64,000 nucleotides of DNA, taken from assembly GCA_964006375.1 (NCBI GenBank), contig OZ023269.1:65584529-65648528 (forward strand). The letters run 5' to 3'. The stretch is from Tillus elongatus (taxonomy: Eukaryota; Arthropoda; Insecta; Coleoptera; Cleridae). Both the position numbers and the translations under genes were made by a program. The notes beneath the pieces are model-generated. The model was not told where the DNA came from. It searched no databases and worked only from the letters and a program-made list of their open reading frames with translations. The number at the start of each line of letters is the position of its first letter. The stretch's first letter is position 1. Shown in pieces: positions 14,747-28,693 of this stretch.

Positions 14747-16334
14747 CTATGGTCTGGCTTTTTATTTAATGATTTGTTAATTACTAATTAGATGCTGATA
14801 TTACTTCTAATCATAAATCTAATTTCTAATATATCTTTATATTAATAATTTATACCGTTGGACGCCAGGCAACTCACTGTTTGCCAATATCATTATCTAA
14901 TATACTTTTAATAAGCCAAAACCTGCAAATATTTCCTCGTCAATTAGAAGATAATTTATTTTACTCACTTACCGTCTTAATTACTTCTAATTTCCATTTG
15001 CTCAGCCCTCTCAGGATTTTAAGGATTCAACTTGTTTTTGTTTTTTTTTTGTTTTGGAAATTTTTTTGTATAATTGGTCTTTGCTAATTACTTGGTCTTT
15101 TTCTATTTTAATTATGCATTACCACTTCTATTATGAATGCCAAATAGGAGATTTAAATGAAAATCTAATTATACAAAGTTAGGCATCTTTAATGGTTATT
15201 ACCCATTGAAATTAAAATTCACAAATATTAAATAACAAATTAAGGGACAAATTAGTTGCATAATATACCATAATAGGTTATTAATAACAAACATATTATT
15301 CAGTATCAAATCACTTACATTGTTTTATACAAAGTTAGGCATCTTTAATGGTGATTACCCATTGAAATTAAAATTCACAAATATTAAATAACAAATTAAG
15401 GGACAAATTAGTTGCATAATATACCATAATAGGTTATTAATAACAGAAACATATTATTCAGTATCAAATCACTTACATTGTTTTATACAAAGTTAGGCAT
15501 CTTTAATGGTGATTACCCATTGAAATTAAAATTCACAAATATTAAATAACAAATTAAGGGACAAATTAGTTGCACAATATACCACAATAGGTTATTAATA
15601 ACAGAAACATATTATTCAGTATCAAATCACTTACATTGTTAGAACCAGAGATTTGGCTTGTTAATTATCGGTCACCTTACACATTCCTGTACACCATGTA
15701 CACAAAGATGGTATTTGGATCCTTTGATTGCATTGTTAGAACCAGAGATTTGGCTTGTTAATTATCGGTCACCTTACACATTCCTGTACTTCTAATAAGC
15801 TACTCTTTTATGAAATTCTGTTGTTTTGGTTGATTAGCTTTAACTGTTTTATTTATTTTCAGTCATTATCTTCTTGCTTAACTACCCCTGGCAACTATAT
15901 TATTACCAGGCACCTTCTCCTGTGGACCAGGCACCTTCTACCTGTTCACTCCTCAACGTTCTCCAGCTGACCTTTTATTTTTTATTGGTAATTTTTGATA
16001 CCGACCTCGAGCCACTACATTTACTTGTTTGCTCTACGACGCTCTCCAACTGAATCCCTTGACTATCAATCTCACTACAAGTCTCTTATCACTAGATAGA
16101 AAACCATACAAAAATTGTTTGTTTCACTTTATCTTGCTTTTTATTTCACGATATCTACTGCATTATCAATATATTTTACTTTAACTTAATACTAATTCTT
16201 ATAAAATAACAACATAAAACCTCTTTAGATTTCCATTTAAATTATATTCCTTTAGTTCTATTGCACTACTAAAATAACTTGACCATTATTTCTTAATATT
16301 ATTATTCTAATTTCTATCCTATGTCTATACATAG

Positions 16335-16337
<3 letters not shown>
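14744..16337. mobile_element. 1.6 kb element with TTGCTATG/CATAGCAA termini inside a TA array
   Basis: The element starts TTGCTATG (14744-14751) and ends CATAGCAA (16330-16337), an 8-base terminal inverted repeat, with TA immediately on each side; the paralogous copy A has an uninterrupted TA array, so this is a real insertion. TA flanks are the target duplication expected of Tc1/mariner-type transposases, but in a TA array the duplication cannot be proved. It codes nothing long: no transposase frame. Inside are three ~157-base tandem units and a 53-base direct repeat. Best described as a non-autonomous DNA element (MITE-like), family unknown. Confidence 0.6.
15171..15638. repeat. Three tandem ~157-base units
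   Basis: Units begin ATACAAAGTTAGGCATCTTT at 15171, 15327 and 15485 and are nearly identical, differing by a few substitutions and a 2-base insertion. The array ends in CACTTACATTGTT. A separate ~53-base block (TTAGAACCAGAGATTTGGC...) follows at 15637 and is repeated at about 15735. Confidence 0.95.

Positions 16338-16421
<84 letters not shown>
16338..16421. repeat. (TA)42 microsatellite right of TIR element
   Basis: Pure TA array; together with 14643-14743 it is the split continuation of the array seen intact at 8344-8429. Confidence 0.95.
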
Positions 16422-16426
<5 letters not shown>

Positions 16427-16556
16427 TAATTTATCACCAATAGACTTAATTTCCAAGGTTATTTAATGAAACAGATATACATCCTGCTTTATTTGATATA
16501 CTGCTGTTTTCACTACTATATTCAGTGATCACTAACAGAAGTCTTTTTTTTTTTTT

Positions 16557-16568
16557 AAAGAGTAAGTA
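16557..16568. repeat. Left target-site duplication of LOA copy 2
   Basis: AAAGAGTAAGTA here is repeated at 21950-21961 on the other side of the LOA element. The empty site in copy A reads AAAGAGTAACAAGTAAATG near 8570-8590. Confidence 0.9.
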
Positions 16569-16925
16569 GGGGTTAAGGAGTCGCGGGCCAAAGGACTCCA
16601 GGGGGAAAGCTGAGGAAGTGGAAATAACAACATAAACTCCCGATGAAGCTTTCCCCAAGACCGTCATGCGCGGTAAAAATCCGCATCCTGCACGAGGTGA
16701 CCCTGCTAATAACTAAACATGACGGATCTAGACAAGGAGGTCGAACTAAACTCCCCCAATCTACGGTGTCACGTGACCCGTGCCTATGGATGGATGGCAC
16801 CAGGGCGATGGTGTCGTGAACGGAACCTCTGGAGTACCAGGCAACCCTCCAGAGTAACCCGCCTTGCACCACACAGGGGGTTCTGATGGTGTGGACAGTA
16901 TTTCCCCCATTCTCGCGGGAACAAC

Positions 16926-18083
16926 ATGAAGATAATAAACACATACAAAACCAAAACCAATGAGGCTCGAGGAGTGGCTCCGGCTACAGACTTGTGCCTT
17001 GAGTCTATCCCGGAAACGGAGACGAGCCAGGGGGCGGCAGCGGACTCTGGAGGTCCCACGACCGGCGTAGATACGGGGGATCAGGGGGTAGCTTCGGCCA
17101 GAGACCTGTCCCCGACACCCAAGCTGGAGGCTGGGTCCCACCGGAGGGCGGCGAGCTCCGCGGACTCCGGGGGCCCCTCCACCAGTGAGGACTCTACTGT
17201 TAGAGTAGAGGGACTGCCCCGGCAGTCCAAGCGTCTTTCCGGGGCGCAAAGAAAGAAGCTCCGGAGGGCGCAAAAAATGGCGGCCGGGACCTGGACGGTC
17301 GAGAAACCTGTAAAGGCGCAAGAGGGGAGTGCGGGTCAGAAGAGGACGCGCTCGAACTCTAGCACGCCCACTACAGACAGACGTTCCAAAAGGGCCAGGG
17401 TGCCTGTAAAGGCGCAAGAGGAGAGTGCGAGTCGGAAGACGCCGCGCTCTGGCTCTAGCACGCCTACTACAGACAGACCTCTCCAAGGAACCAAGGCCGG
17501 AACACCGGCGCAGACTGGCTCTTACAGGGAGGCTGCGGATGGCCTCGGGATGGCGGTGATTGACAGACGCCATCCTGAGGTCACGCTAGACCAGGGGAAG
17601 GCGGACCTGATCCAGGCTGCGGTGGTAGCTGCAGTGGACTCTCTTCAGGAAGGGGAGAGCCCGCCTCAGTTCCACCGGACGCGCCTGACGAGGGGCATCC
17701 TCTGGACAACCTGTGCCGGCCCGCAGTCGCGGGACTGGCTGCGGAAAACGATCGGGGGCCTCGGTCAGATTTGGGAGGGGGCGGACTTGACAGCCGTCGA
17801 GCCCAAGGAACTCCCAAAGAGACGCAAGGTCCTCGTACGGATCCCTGACACCATCCCGCAGGAGACGGTGATCAGCAGACTTAAGATCCAGAACCCTGAA
17901 CTGGGGACGCAACACTGGTCGGTTCTAAGCAGGAAGGCAGAGGAGAAAGGACAGACGCTCGCCTTCTCGATCGACCCGACATCTTACAGAGCCCTTGAAG
18001 GAACCTCCTTCAAGGCATTCTGGGGCATGGGAAGGGTTAGCTTCCGCCCACTGGGGAAGCAACTAAGGGTTAATGGGACTTAG
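16926..18083 (+). CDS. LOA ORF1 protein, 385 aa, intact frame
   Basis: The ATG at 16926 is the start conserved in all three copies. Residues 1-190 are low complexity (Ser/Thr/Gly/Arg) and contain repeated phrases of the type PVKAQEESA..SGSSTPTTDR, an internal duplication around residues 120-175. Residues ~205-370 form the conserved block IDRRHPEVTLDQGKADLIQA...LVRIPDT...VSFRPLG that I assign to DUF4780. No CCHC knuckle is visible, unlike ORF1 of Jockey or R1. The expected role is binding the element RNA in a ribonucleoprotein. The stop overlaps the ORF2 start by 11 bases (ATGGGACTTAG), suggesting coupled translation. Confidence 0.85.
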   Translation: MKIINTYKTKTNEARGVAPATDLCLESIPETETSQGAAADSGGPTTGVDTGDQGVASARDLSPTPKLEAGSHRRAASSADSGGPSTSEDSTVRVEGLPRQSKRLSGAQRKKLRRAQKMAAGTWTVEKPVKAQEGSAGQKRTRSNSSTPTTDRRSKRARVPVKAQEESASRKTPRSGSSTPTTDRPLQGTKAGTPAQTGSYREAADGLGMAVIDRRHPEVTLDQGKADLIQAAVVAAVDSLQEGESPPQFHRTRLTRGILWTTCAGPQSRDWLRKTIGGLGQIWEGADLTAVEPKELPKRRKVLVRIPDTIPQETVISRLKIQNPELGTQHWSVLSRKAEEKGQTLAFSIDPTSYRALEGTSFKAFWGMGRVSFRPLGKQLRVNGT

Positions 18084-21000
18084 GTTCCTTCAGGTCAACC
18101 TCCAACACAGTAGGGCAGCCACGGCCGGACTACTAATGGCTCTGAGGAACACGGATGTTGCCCTCATCCAGGAACCGTACTCCTATAAAGGAGAGATCAA
18201 GGGATTCGGCGGAGCTACTGGAAAGCTCATCTACAGCAGATCCAGCGAGAACCCGAGGGCCTGCATTTTTGTCAGGGAAGGCATAGAGTTTCTCCCTCTA
18301 ATGAATTTCTGTTCCAGGGACCTGGCAACGATCAAAATCCGATGTGGAGGAGCGGATGGGCTGAGGGACATTACTGTCGCGTCAGCCTATCTGCCAGGGG
18401 ACAGCACGGACCCTCCTCCACCCAACGAATTGGAGCAGCTGATGGTGGGTAGCAGAGCAGGTGGATGGCAGACCATCATCGGCATGGATGCGAATGCGCA
18501 CCATGAGTTGTGGGGTAGCTCGGACACAAACTCTAGGGGTGAGGCACTTTTACAATTCTTTATGAAATTTAATTTAGACATATTGAATAGAGGTAATAAA
18601 CCGACCTTCGTCACAACACGGCGTGAGGAAGTTTTAGATCTAACAGTTTCCACCCAGTTTCTGGGTGACTTTGTTAAAAGCTGGGCTGTGTCTGGGGAAG
18701 TGAGTAGCTCAGACCACAGATACATCCGGTTTGAAATCGCCAAAGTCGAAAGAGAAACGGTATGGTACCGGGACCCCCGCAAGGCGGACTGGGAAGCCTA
18801 CAGGGCAGACCTGGCTGTGGAACTGCGGGGGGTTAAGAGTACCATAAAAAATTCAATAGACCTCGAGATTGCAGCAGTCCAATTGCGAGACGCAATTACC
18901 TCGGCCTATAACGCCAACTGCCCCCTGAAAATGAGGGTGTCCACCAGGAACGTCCCGTGGTGGAACGAGGACCTCAGGCAAAGGAGGACGCAGGTTCGTA
19001 AGCTGTTTAACGCGGCCAAAAGGTCGGGAGCATGGGATGAATATAGACAGGCCCTATCGACCTATAACAAAAGACTGAGGGACGCCAAGAAGGAGTCGTG
19101 GAGGAGGCACTGCGAAGAAGTGAAAAACACGTCCGAGAGTGCTCGACTACACAAGATCCTGTCTAAGGGCCCTCAGACTAACATAGGCTCCCTTAGAACA
19201 CCCACGGGAGGCTTTACAAGCTCGGGGGAGGAAACTATGGAAATTTTACTTCAGACGCACTTCCCCGGCTGTAACATAATAAACCAATCACCTCCGGACT
19301 GGGACCACTCAGAAATAGAGGCGCCTTATAGGCGGGCATCTAGAGTAGACTGGACAGTCGCTAAAGAGGTGGTTACCTGGAGCAAAATCAGATGGGCCAT
19401 TAACAGCTTTAAGCCATACAAATCGCCGGGATTTGATGGAATAATGCCCATCATGCTCCAACAGGGGATAGATATACTGGCGCCGGTGCTTACCCTCATT
19501 ATGAGGGCCAGCCTGGCTCTGGGGTACATTCCGAGGGCATGGAGACTGGCCAGGGTTGTATTTATTCCTAAACCTGGGCGTCCAACAGACCAGGCAAAGT
19601 CCCTGAGGCCAATAAGTCTCATGTCCTTCTTGCTGAAAACAGTGGAAAAACTGCTCGACCGGCACATTAGGGGCGGTGTACTGGAAGCATATCCTCTACA
19701 CTGCGGACAATATGCATACAGAGCAGGATTCTCAACAGAAACAGCACTGCACCAACTGGTGCTGAAACTGGAGAATACGCTGGAGAACAAGGAGGTGGCG
19801 CTGGGGGCCTTCCTAGACATAGAGGGGGCCTTTAGCAACACCTCGTTCGGATCGGTTCTGGCAGCTGCCCGAGAGCGTGGAATAGAGGAGACCTGCTGCA
19901 GGTGGATCGGTTCCATGCTCAGGGACAGGGCGGTGTTCACCTAACTCGCGGGAGGGACTCTGCTGGCGGGGGTCGCGGCGGGGTGTCCGCAGGGGAGCGT
20001 TCTGTCTCCCTTGCTCTGGTGTCTAGTCGTGGACGGCCTGCTGGGGAGGCTCTCGGGAGGGGGGTATGAGGTACAGGGCTATGCGGACGACATTGTCATC
20101 ATAGTCCGAGGAAAGGTCACACAGGCAGTGTGGGAGCGTATGCAGACTGCACTGAAAGTGGTGGAAGGGTGGACGGTTGATCAAGGGCTCGGGGTGAGCC
20201 CCGAGAAAGCAACCGTCGTGCCGTTTACGAGGAGGAGGAAGTGTGAAAGCCACAGAACTCTCACTATATACGGTAGGAGCGTTCCAATCGCCAGGGAGGT
20301 AAAATATCTTGGGGACGTATTGGACTCTAAGCTAACCTGGAATGGTCACATTGGAAAAATACTGCGTAAGGCAGTCATGACCTTAGCCGTCACTAGGCGG
20401 CTATATGGAAAAACGTGGGGACTAAGACCTAGTATGGCCCACTGGCTGTACACAAGGGTGGTCAGACCATCGTTAACATATGCGGCACTGGTCTGGTGGC
20501 CTAAGGTGACACAATCCAGTGCCAAACAAAAACTAGGCAAGATCCAAAGGATGGCTTGTCTAGGCATCACAGGGGCCATGTCTTCAACCCCAAAAGCCGC
20601 CATGGAGGTGTTGCTGGATCTACCCCCCCTACACTTAGTTATTATGGGAGAGGCCAGGCTAGGACTATACAGACTAGCCTGCAATGGTAGACTGAAGATC
20701 AACCCAGGCTTCAGGGGCCACTGCAAAATTCAGGAGATCGTGAAGGAGCCCATGCTTGAAATGAGGTCAGACTTCGCGAGCCCGCGAATGTGCAGGGAAA
20801 ACAACTTTACAATGGAAATCCCCGATCGCGAGGCATGGCGGAAGGAGACGCCGGGCATTCCACGGGACGCGCTCGTCTGGTTCACGGACGGATCCGGCGG
20901 GGAGCGTGGGACGGGGGCAGGTGTTTACTCGGAAGGAACAAGGGTAAGTAATAGTATTTCCCTCGGAACCCATGCAATGGTGTTTCAGGCCGAAATGTAC

Positions 21001-21716
21001 GCCATCCTGACTGTGTGCGGGAGAACAAGAGGAGGGGCTACACCAACAAGAGGATCCTCATAGCCACAGACAGCCAGGCAGCCCTTAAGGCACTAAGTAG
21101 CCCACGGGTAAATTCCTGGCTGGTGAGTGAGTGCCGAGACGAGGCGAGCGACCTGGCTGGGCAGAATGAGGTGACCCTCATCTGGGTGCCGGGTCACTCC
21201 GGGGTCAAAGGCAACGAAGAAGCTGACAGTCTCGCGAAGAGAGGGTCAGCAGAACCATTTATGGAACCGGAACCGGCTCTGGGCGTGACAAAGAGCACTG
21301 CCAGGGGAGCCATTAAGTCCTGGGTCAGAAACCAACACAAGGTGTACTGGGCGGACTGTCCAGGGCTCAGACATGGGAAGTAAATAATTGACGGACCCAG
21401 TTCAAAGAGAGTTGAGGAGCTGCTCAATCTTAGCAGAGGACAGCTCAGAAACACAACAGGTCTCTTGACGGGACACATGGCCGTCAAGAAACACCTGCAT
21501 AAAATGGGGCGGTTCGAAGGGGACCTCGCACGCAGACTCTGCGGCGAAGGGGAGGAATCAGCCCAGCACATCTTGTGCGAGTGTAAAGCTCTGGACCGCA
21601 AAAGACAACTGATCTACGGTCAGTCTAGACCAGAGACAGAGCAATATAAAACTTTACCCTACCAATCACTGTGCAGACTAGTTCAAGGCACAGTGATTTT
21701 GGAATGGGTGGAGTAA
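18073..21716 (+). pseudogene. LOA ORF2: AP-like endonuclease, RT, RNase H (two stops, one frameshift)
   Basis: About 1214 codons. Residues 1-230: endonuclease/exonuclease/phosphatase fold with LQVNLQHSRAAT, IQEPY, MDANAHHELWGS and SSDHRYI, the expected metal and catalytic motifs. Around residues 440-700: RT with SPGFDGIMP, KPGRPTDQAKSLRPISLMS, FLDIEGAFSN (motif A), GCPQGSVLSPLLW and YADD (motif C, ~670). Around 930-1050: RNase H with FTDGSGG, ATDSQAAL and WVPGHSGVKGNEEAD. The C-terminus has a CGEGEESAQHILCEC zinc-binding cluster. Breaks: TAA at 19942-19944 between RT motifs A and B, a one-base loss near 21010 relative to the copy at 39680, and TAA at 21381-21383; each leaves the downstream sequence readable. 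Confidence 0.9.
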
Positions 21717-21949
21717 GGCTAAGGGTATGCACAATCAACCAAAGGTTGCAGTGCTGTTGGGGCGGCAAGGCCGCCGACGAGCCCTGGGGCAACAAAAAAA
21801 AAAAAAAAAAGGTAGTTCCACATCTATTCGGGCAGCACTTCGGAGACAATGGATACACGTTAATCGTGTAAGGGTATGCACAATCAACCAAGGGTTGCGG
21901 TGCTATCAGGGCGGCAAGGCCGCGGACGAGCCCTGAGGGAAAAAAAAAA
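21717..21949 (+). repeat. LOA 3' UTR with duplicated hairpin-plus-A-tail unit
   Basis: Two related units (21721-21810 and 21870-21949) each run AAGGGTATGCACAATCAACC, then GGCGGCAAGGCCGC with potential to fold, then GACGAGCCC and an A-tail (17 and ~12 A). They are separated by 59 bases beginning GGTAGTTCCACATC. Copy 3 (40300-40378) has one unit only, whose start matches unit 1 and whose end matches unit 2. Confidence 0.85.
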
Positions 21950-21961
21950 AAAGAGTAAGTA
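21950..21961. repeat. Right target-site duplication of LOA copy 2
   Basis: AAAGAGTAAGTA, identical to 16557-16568; sequence after it continues the duplicated segment (AAGTAAATGATAATTCACAA). Confidence 0.9.
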
Positions 21962-22766
21962 ATAAGTAAATGATAATTCACAAACGGCTTTACACCCCTC
22001 TGAAGTGGGAGCATAAAAGCATTTTACTTTGTAAGGCATATCATTGGATGTTATAATACACGGACCCGGATTCTTAGAGTCACTCCTCTACCGAATTAGA
22101 ACTATTAAATAGCCCGAGTTTATAATGAGAGGTTTTAGGTTACACATGAAAAACAGGTAATATTTAATAAGTGTGGTTTGGGAAAAAGTTTTCAGGAATT
22201 GGATTTCAGGAGCATGGAGAACCTGAAAAAATAGTGCTGCAAATTGAATCATAACTTCCACATAGCTGTGATAATGCCCGTGACTTAACCACAAAGAAAA
22301 TATTCGTATTCCTGTACCTATAAACTTTTGAAACATTATATCCGATTATATTACTCGAGTTTTATTGAAAAAATTTCAATTTTCACCAAATCATCCCTTA
22401 TTTATCCCCTACCCCCTGAAGCGATCTTACCCAAAAACAATTTGAAGCGTTCCTTTGTCGGGTGCTAACCGGATACCAAATTTGCAGATAATACCCTAAT
22501 TCGTTCGAAAGTTATTGCGCCTATTAACAGACAGTCGTACATACCGACTGATCGACAGACCAAAAAAAATTCTTTCCAGAATCAAGTTTTCTATATGTTT
22601 TGAGACTTTTTACGCTGTTTAAGGAAAAAAATTCAAAATTTTTCTCAACAATATTCCACCCCCCACAGATTCAACCGCTAATTAAATTAAATTAAAAGTT
22701 TTCTAATAAATAAACCCTAAAACGTTATATTATTCGAGTTTTAACGAAAAAATGTAAATTTTCAGC
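21962..22766. repeat. Duplicated segment, copy B, last part
   Basis: Matches copy A 8580-9117 including the GACA-rich dispersed repeat (ACAGACAGTCG...GATCGACAGACC near 22530-22560). A ~250-base stretch (about 22040-22320) is present here but not in copy A. Homology ends where the next TA array begins. Confidence 0.75.
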
Positions 22767-22769
22767 AAC

Positions 22770-24320
<1,551 letters not shown>

Positions 24321-24373
24321 GCAAACAAATAAAGTGTATATTTAAAAGTAATTACAGTATAGTGCAACATTCC

Positions 24374-24960
<587 letters not shown>

Positions 24961-24982
24961 ACCACAGTATTCTAGAATCAAA

Positions 24983-25120
24983 GACTATAATACATTTTAG
25001 TAAATTTTCGTAGAAAAAATTCACTAATGGGGAGATCTCGACTTTTGAATTTTGAAAAATTGTTTGCAAATGAGCGCGAACTAGGACCCCTAGAACCCAT
25101 TTCCGGGGTCAGTTTCAATT
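24983..25120. repeat. Inverted-repeat arm (partner at 26237)
   Basis: Reverse complement of this stretch (TGAAACTGACCCCGGAAATGG... to ...TTTTTTCTACGAAAATTTAC) matches 26237-26330, with ~45 bases present here and missing there. Likely two oppositely oriented copies of one dispersed repeat. Confidence 0.7.
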
Positions 25121-25384
25121 TTTATATATAAGAATTTAATTTGAGTCAAGTTTTAAAATATAGAAATTTTTCATTAAAATGAAGAAACTGATTTCAAGTA
25201 CCATCCATATTTCTAGAAATTGTAATGGTACATAATGAGGTGAGGTAATTTTGGAGATTAGAAATCAGATGACAGAACTTTAGAACAATTGACATTTAGA
25301 TTAAAATTTAGTCAAAATTGCATCATTTGCAGTCACAAGCTTAGACTTATTTGTAAGATGCTTTGTACTATTTATATAACAATA

Positions 25385-26335
<951 letters not shown>

Positions 26336-26397
26336 AAACCTTTTAAGGCAATGATTATTTCTTATATTGTCTTTAATATTTTATTTGCTCTTTTAAG

Positions 26398-26532
26398 GTA
26401 AAATATCAGTTTTTGCTGGACTGGATACAAAATATTGGAGAAGAGGCAACAGCTGATAAATTGGCAGAGGCGTTATGGGAGTCTGATCAAAAAGACGTCG
26501 TTAGAAGATGGGCTGAAAAATTATATGGATAA
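26398..26532 (+). CDS. Candidate terminal exon, Death-domain-like C-terminus
   Basis: A 44-codon open segment ending in TAA (26530-26532) preceded by a pyrimidine-rich stretch and acceptor TTTTAAG at 26391-26397. The peptide contains FLLDWIQNIGEEATADKLAE and then WESDQKDVVRRWAEKL, a pattern matching the last helices of Death domains (Trp in helix 5, Ala-Thr...Leu...AL, then a DVVxxxxxKL helix), as in FADD- or IMD-type adaptors. If real it would be the last coding exon of a host signalling gene whose earlier exons lie upstream. I found no upstream exon in the intervening repeat-rich DNA, so it could also be an orphan fragment. Confidence 0.4.
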   Translation, partial: VKYQFLLDWIQNIGEEATADKLAEALWESDQKDVVRRWAEKLYG

Positions 26533-27156
26533 TATTTAAAACTGTTCTCTGTTAACTTTTATAGTCACTTAAAACGTAGAAATATTTTTATTGTGTGATT
26601 TTAAAAGTTTTTGAGGTAATTTGTTTCTGATTTAAATAACTATTTTTAATTGATACAGCTGCCTTTATTTAGTAATACGGATCTGCTCTTGGTTGTAAAG
26701 GTGATTTTAATGGTTGCTCTTGATAAATAAAACCTGTCATTTGCCTCTTGACACCCTCATGAGAAACAAAATCAGTAGGTACCCAGCGATCTGGAAAACC
26801 GGAAATAGTTAGGAAATTAAAAATATCAGGGAATTTGGGATTTTGCTCAAATGTCATGGAAATTAGTCAGTAGACTAGGAAATTATGTATTTGTAAAATT
26901 CCACCACTAGCAGGTTAATTGTTATTTTGATTTCATATATATTATATTAATTTCTTTCATTTTTCTACTACAGCTTGCATTTGGTATGTTAATATAGCAT
27001 CTTCTTCATCTCAAACATGTCTCATTCGTTCATCTCACTTCGAATGTTCTTCCATGAATGCATAAAATGCAAAATATATTCTAATTATTGGCGGCGTAGA
27101 GCTGTGCTGTGAACGTGTTTATTCTATTTTAACCTTTATGACCATGTAACATAGCG
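26533..27156. other. AT-rich stretch after candidate exon
   Basis: Could hold the 3' UTR of the 26398 exon. Nothing else recognised. Confidence 0.35.
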
Positions 27157-27399
27157 TTAAAGTTGGAGTGGAAATATTGGGCATTTGTACATGTGCATTT
27201 ATATAGTAATCGACAAGATAAAACTTTAATATCGCAACACGTGTATGATAGTTTAAAAAAATTAGCACAAATGGAAAATATAGAAATCAACGATAAACAG
27301 AGCCAGTATGTCAAAATTTCATTTTATGAATATATAATTCTGGATGAAAATCAGAAGACAATACTTGAGATGAGCAAAGCAGAAAAAAATGAAATATAA
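27157..27399 (+). CDS. Short frame of unknown function, duplicated
   Basis: Open for 80 codons (…WKYWAFVHVHLY… to …EMSKAEKNEI) without an ATG at its start, so either an internal or terminal exon or a pseudogene. The second unit (27961) keeps the frame for ~58 codons with amino-acid replacements, then loses one base and stops. I do not recognise the family. The conserved frame over part of the duplication is weak evidence of coding ancestry. Confidence 0.3.
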   Translation, partial: LKLEWKYWAFVHVHLYSNRQDKTLISQHVYDSLKKLAQMENIEINDKQSQYVKISFYEYIILDENQKTILEMSKAEKNEI

Positions 27400-27960
27400 G
27401 GGACGTAGAGAAATATCACAACTAGAAATTAGAAAAAAAACACCTTACAGAAAATGCAAACTACGAAACTGAAATTTTAAAATCTAAAATTACCACATTG
27501 GAAAAATATGTATGAATAATTCCTACTATCTTATCTCAATGTGGTAATTTCTCTTGGCCTTTTTTGATAGTAAACATTTGAGATGTGAATTATTATTGTT
27601 AAAAAAAAACTTTATTTGTTTGAGCAGTAGTCACAATATGGGTCTTTTGGCTCATTTATATTAAAATGAGTGAAACTTTGTTAAGTAGTTACTACAAAAA
27701 TATGTAATATACTCTCATTTAAGAGGTAGAAGGTAATTACATTTCTGTATTGGTTTAACAGAATTAAGCATATTTGTGTTTTTGACAGTGTATGTCTTAA
27801 AAAGGTTTTTCATTCAGAACTTTTATTGATTTTGTTAAAAAGAAAAGTATTTAGAGATGTCTGTTGTTCATTTAGAGTATTATGAAAACTTCACTCGATG
27901 GGCCTGGAAATGTCAGTGAATTTGATTTTTTATTTCTGCTGGGTGCCCTGATATTGTAAC
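27157..27960. repeat. Tandem duplication, unit 1 (804 bases)
   Basis: TTAAAGTTGGAGTGGAAATATTGGGC... is repeated from 27961 with the same downstream order: a short frame, TACCACATTGG...CCAATGTGG-type inverted motif, a GTTTGAGCAGTAGTCAC block and CCCTGATATTGTAACTT at the unit end. Confidence 0.9.
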
Positions 27961-28617
27961 TTAAAGTTGAAGTGGAAATATTGGGCATTTGTATATGTGC
28001 ATTTATATCGTAATCGACAAGAGAAAACTTTAATATTGGAACAGGTGTATGATAGTTTAAAAAAGTTAACACGAATAGAAAATATAGAAATCAACGATAA
28101 GCAGAGCCAGTATGTCAAAATTTCTTTTATGAATATATAATTCTGGATGAAAATCAGAACACAATACTTGAGATGAGCAAAGCAGAAAAAAATTAAATAT
28201 AAGGGACGTAGTGAAATATCATAACTTGCACTGAGAACACCTTACAGAAAATACAAACTACGAAACTGCAATTTTAAAATCTAAAATTACCACATTGGAA
28301 AAATATGTATGAATAATTCCTACTATCTTATCTCAGTGTGGTAATTTCTCTTGCCCTTTTTTTTATAATAAACATTTGAGATGTGAATAATAATATTTAT
28401 TAATCCACTTATAACAGACATTATTGGATACGTCAACAAATATAACAGAAAAAATATACAGTCAGAATAATATAAAACATGACCCTATAAAGGGCAAACA
28501 AGTCAAAATAACAAGTATTAATAGTCACTTAAAAGTAGACAATTGAACACAGTGAAAATATACATAAAATGCACCACCCTACACACACGCACACAAACAG
28601 CATATAAACAACAAATA

Positions 28618-28693
<76 letters not shown>

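Larger units (their letters stand above)
16569..21949 (+). mobile_element. LOA-clade non-LTR retrotransposon, copy 2 (near full length)
   Basis: A 5.4 kb element flanked by the 12-base duplication AAAGAGTAAGTA. Order: 5' UTR (16569-16925), intact ORF1 (16926-18083), ORF2 (18073-21716) with EN, RT and RNase H, a 3' UTR with a GC-rich hairpin and A-tail. An RNase H behind the RT plus the DUF4780-type ORF1 points to the LOA clade (I-group) rather than R1. GC content is clearly higher than the surrounding AT-rich DNA. Two in-frame stops and one single-base shift in ORF2 mean it cannot mobilise itself as it stands, but it is young enough that everything else is readable. Confidence 0.92.

Noticed and set aside
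15171..15638. CRISPR-like repeat array
   Set aside because: Units are 157 bases long and directly contiguous with no unique spacers, in eukaryotic DNA; it is a tandem repeat.
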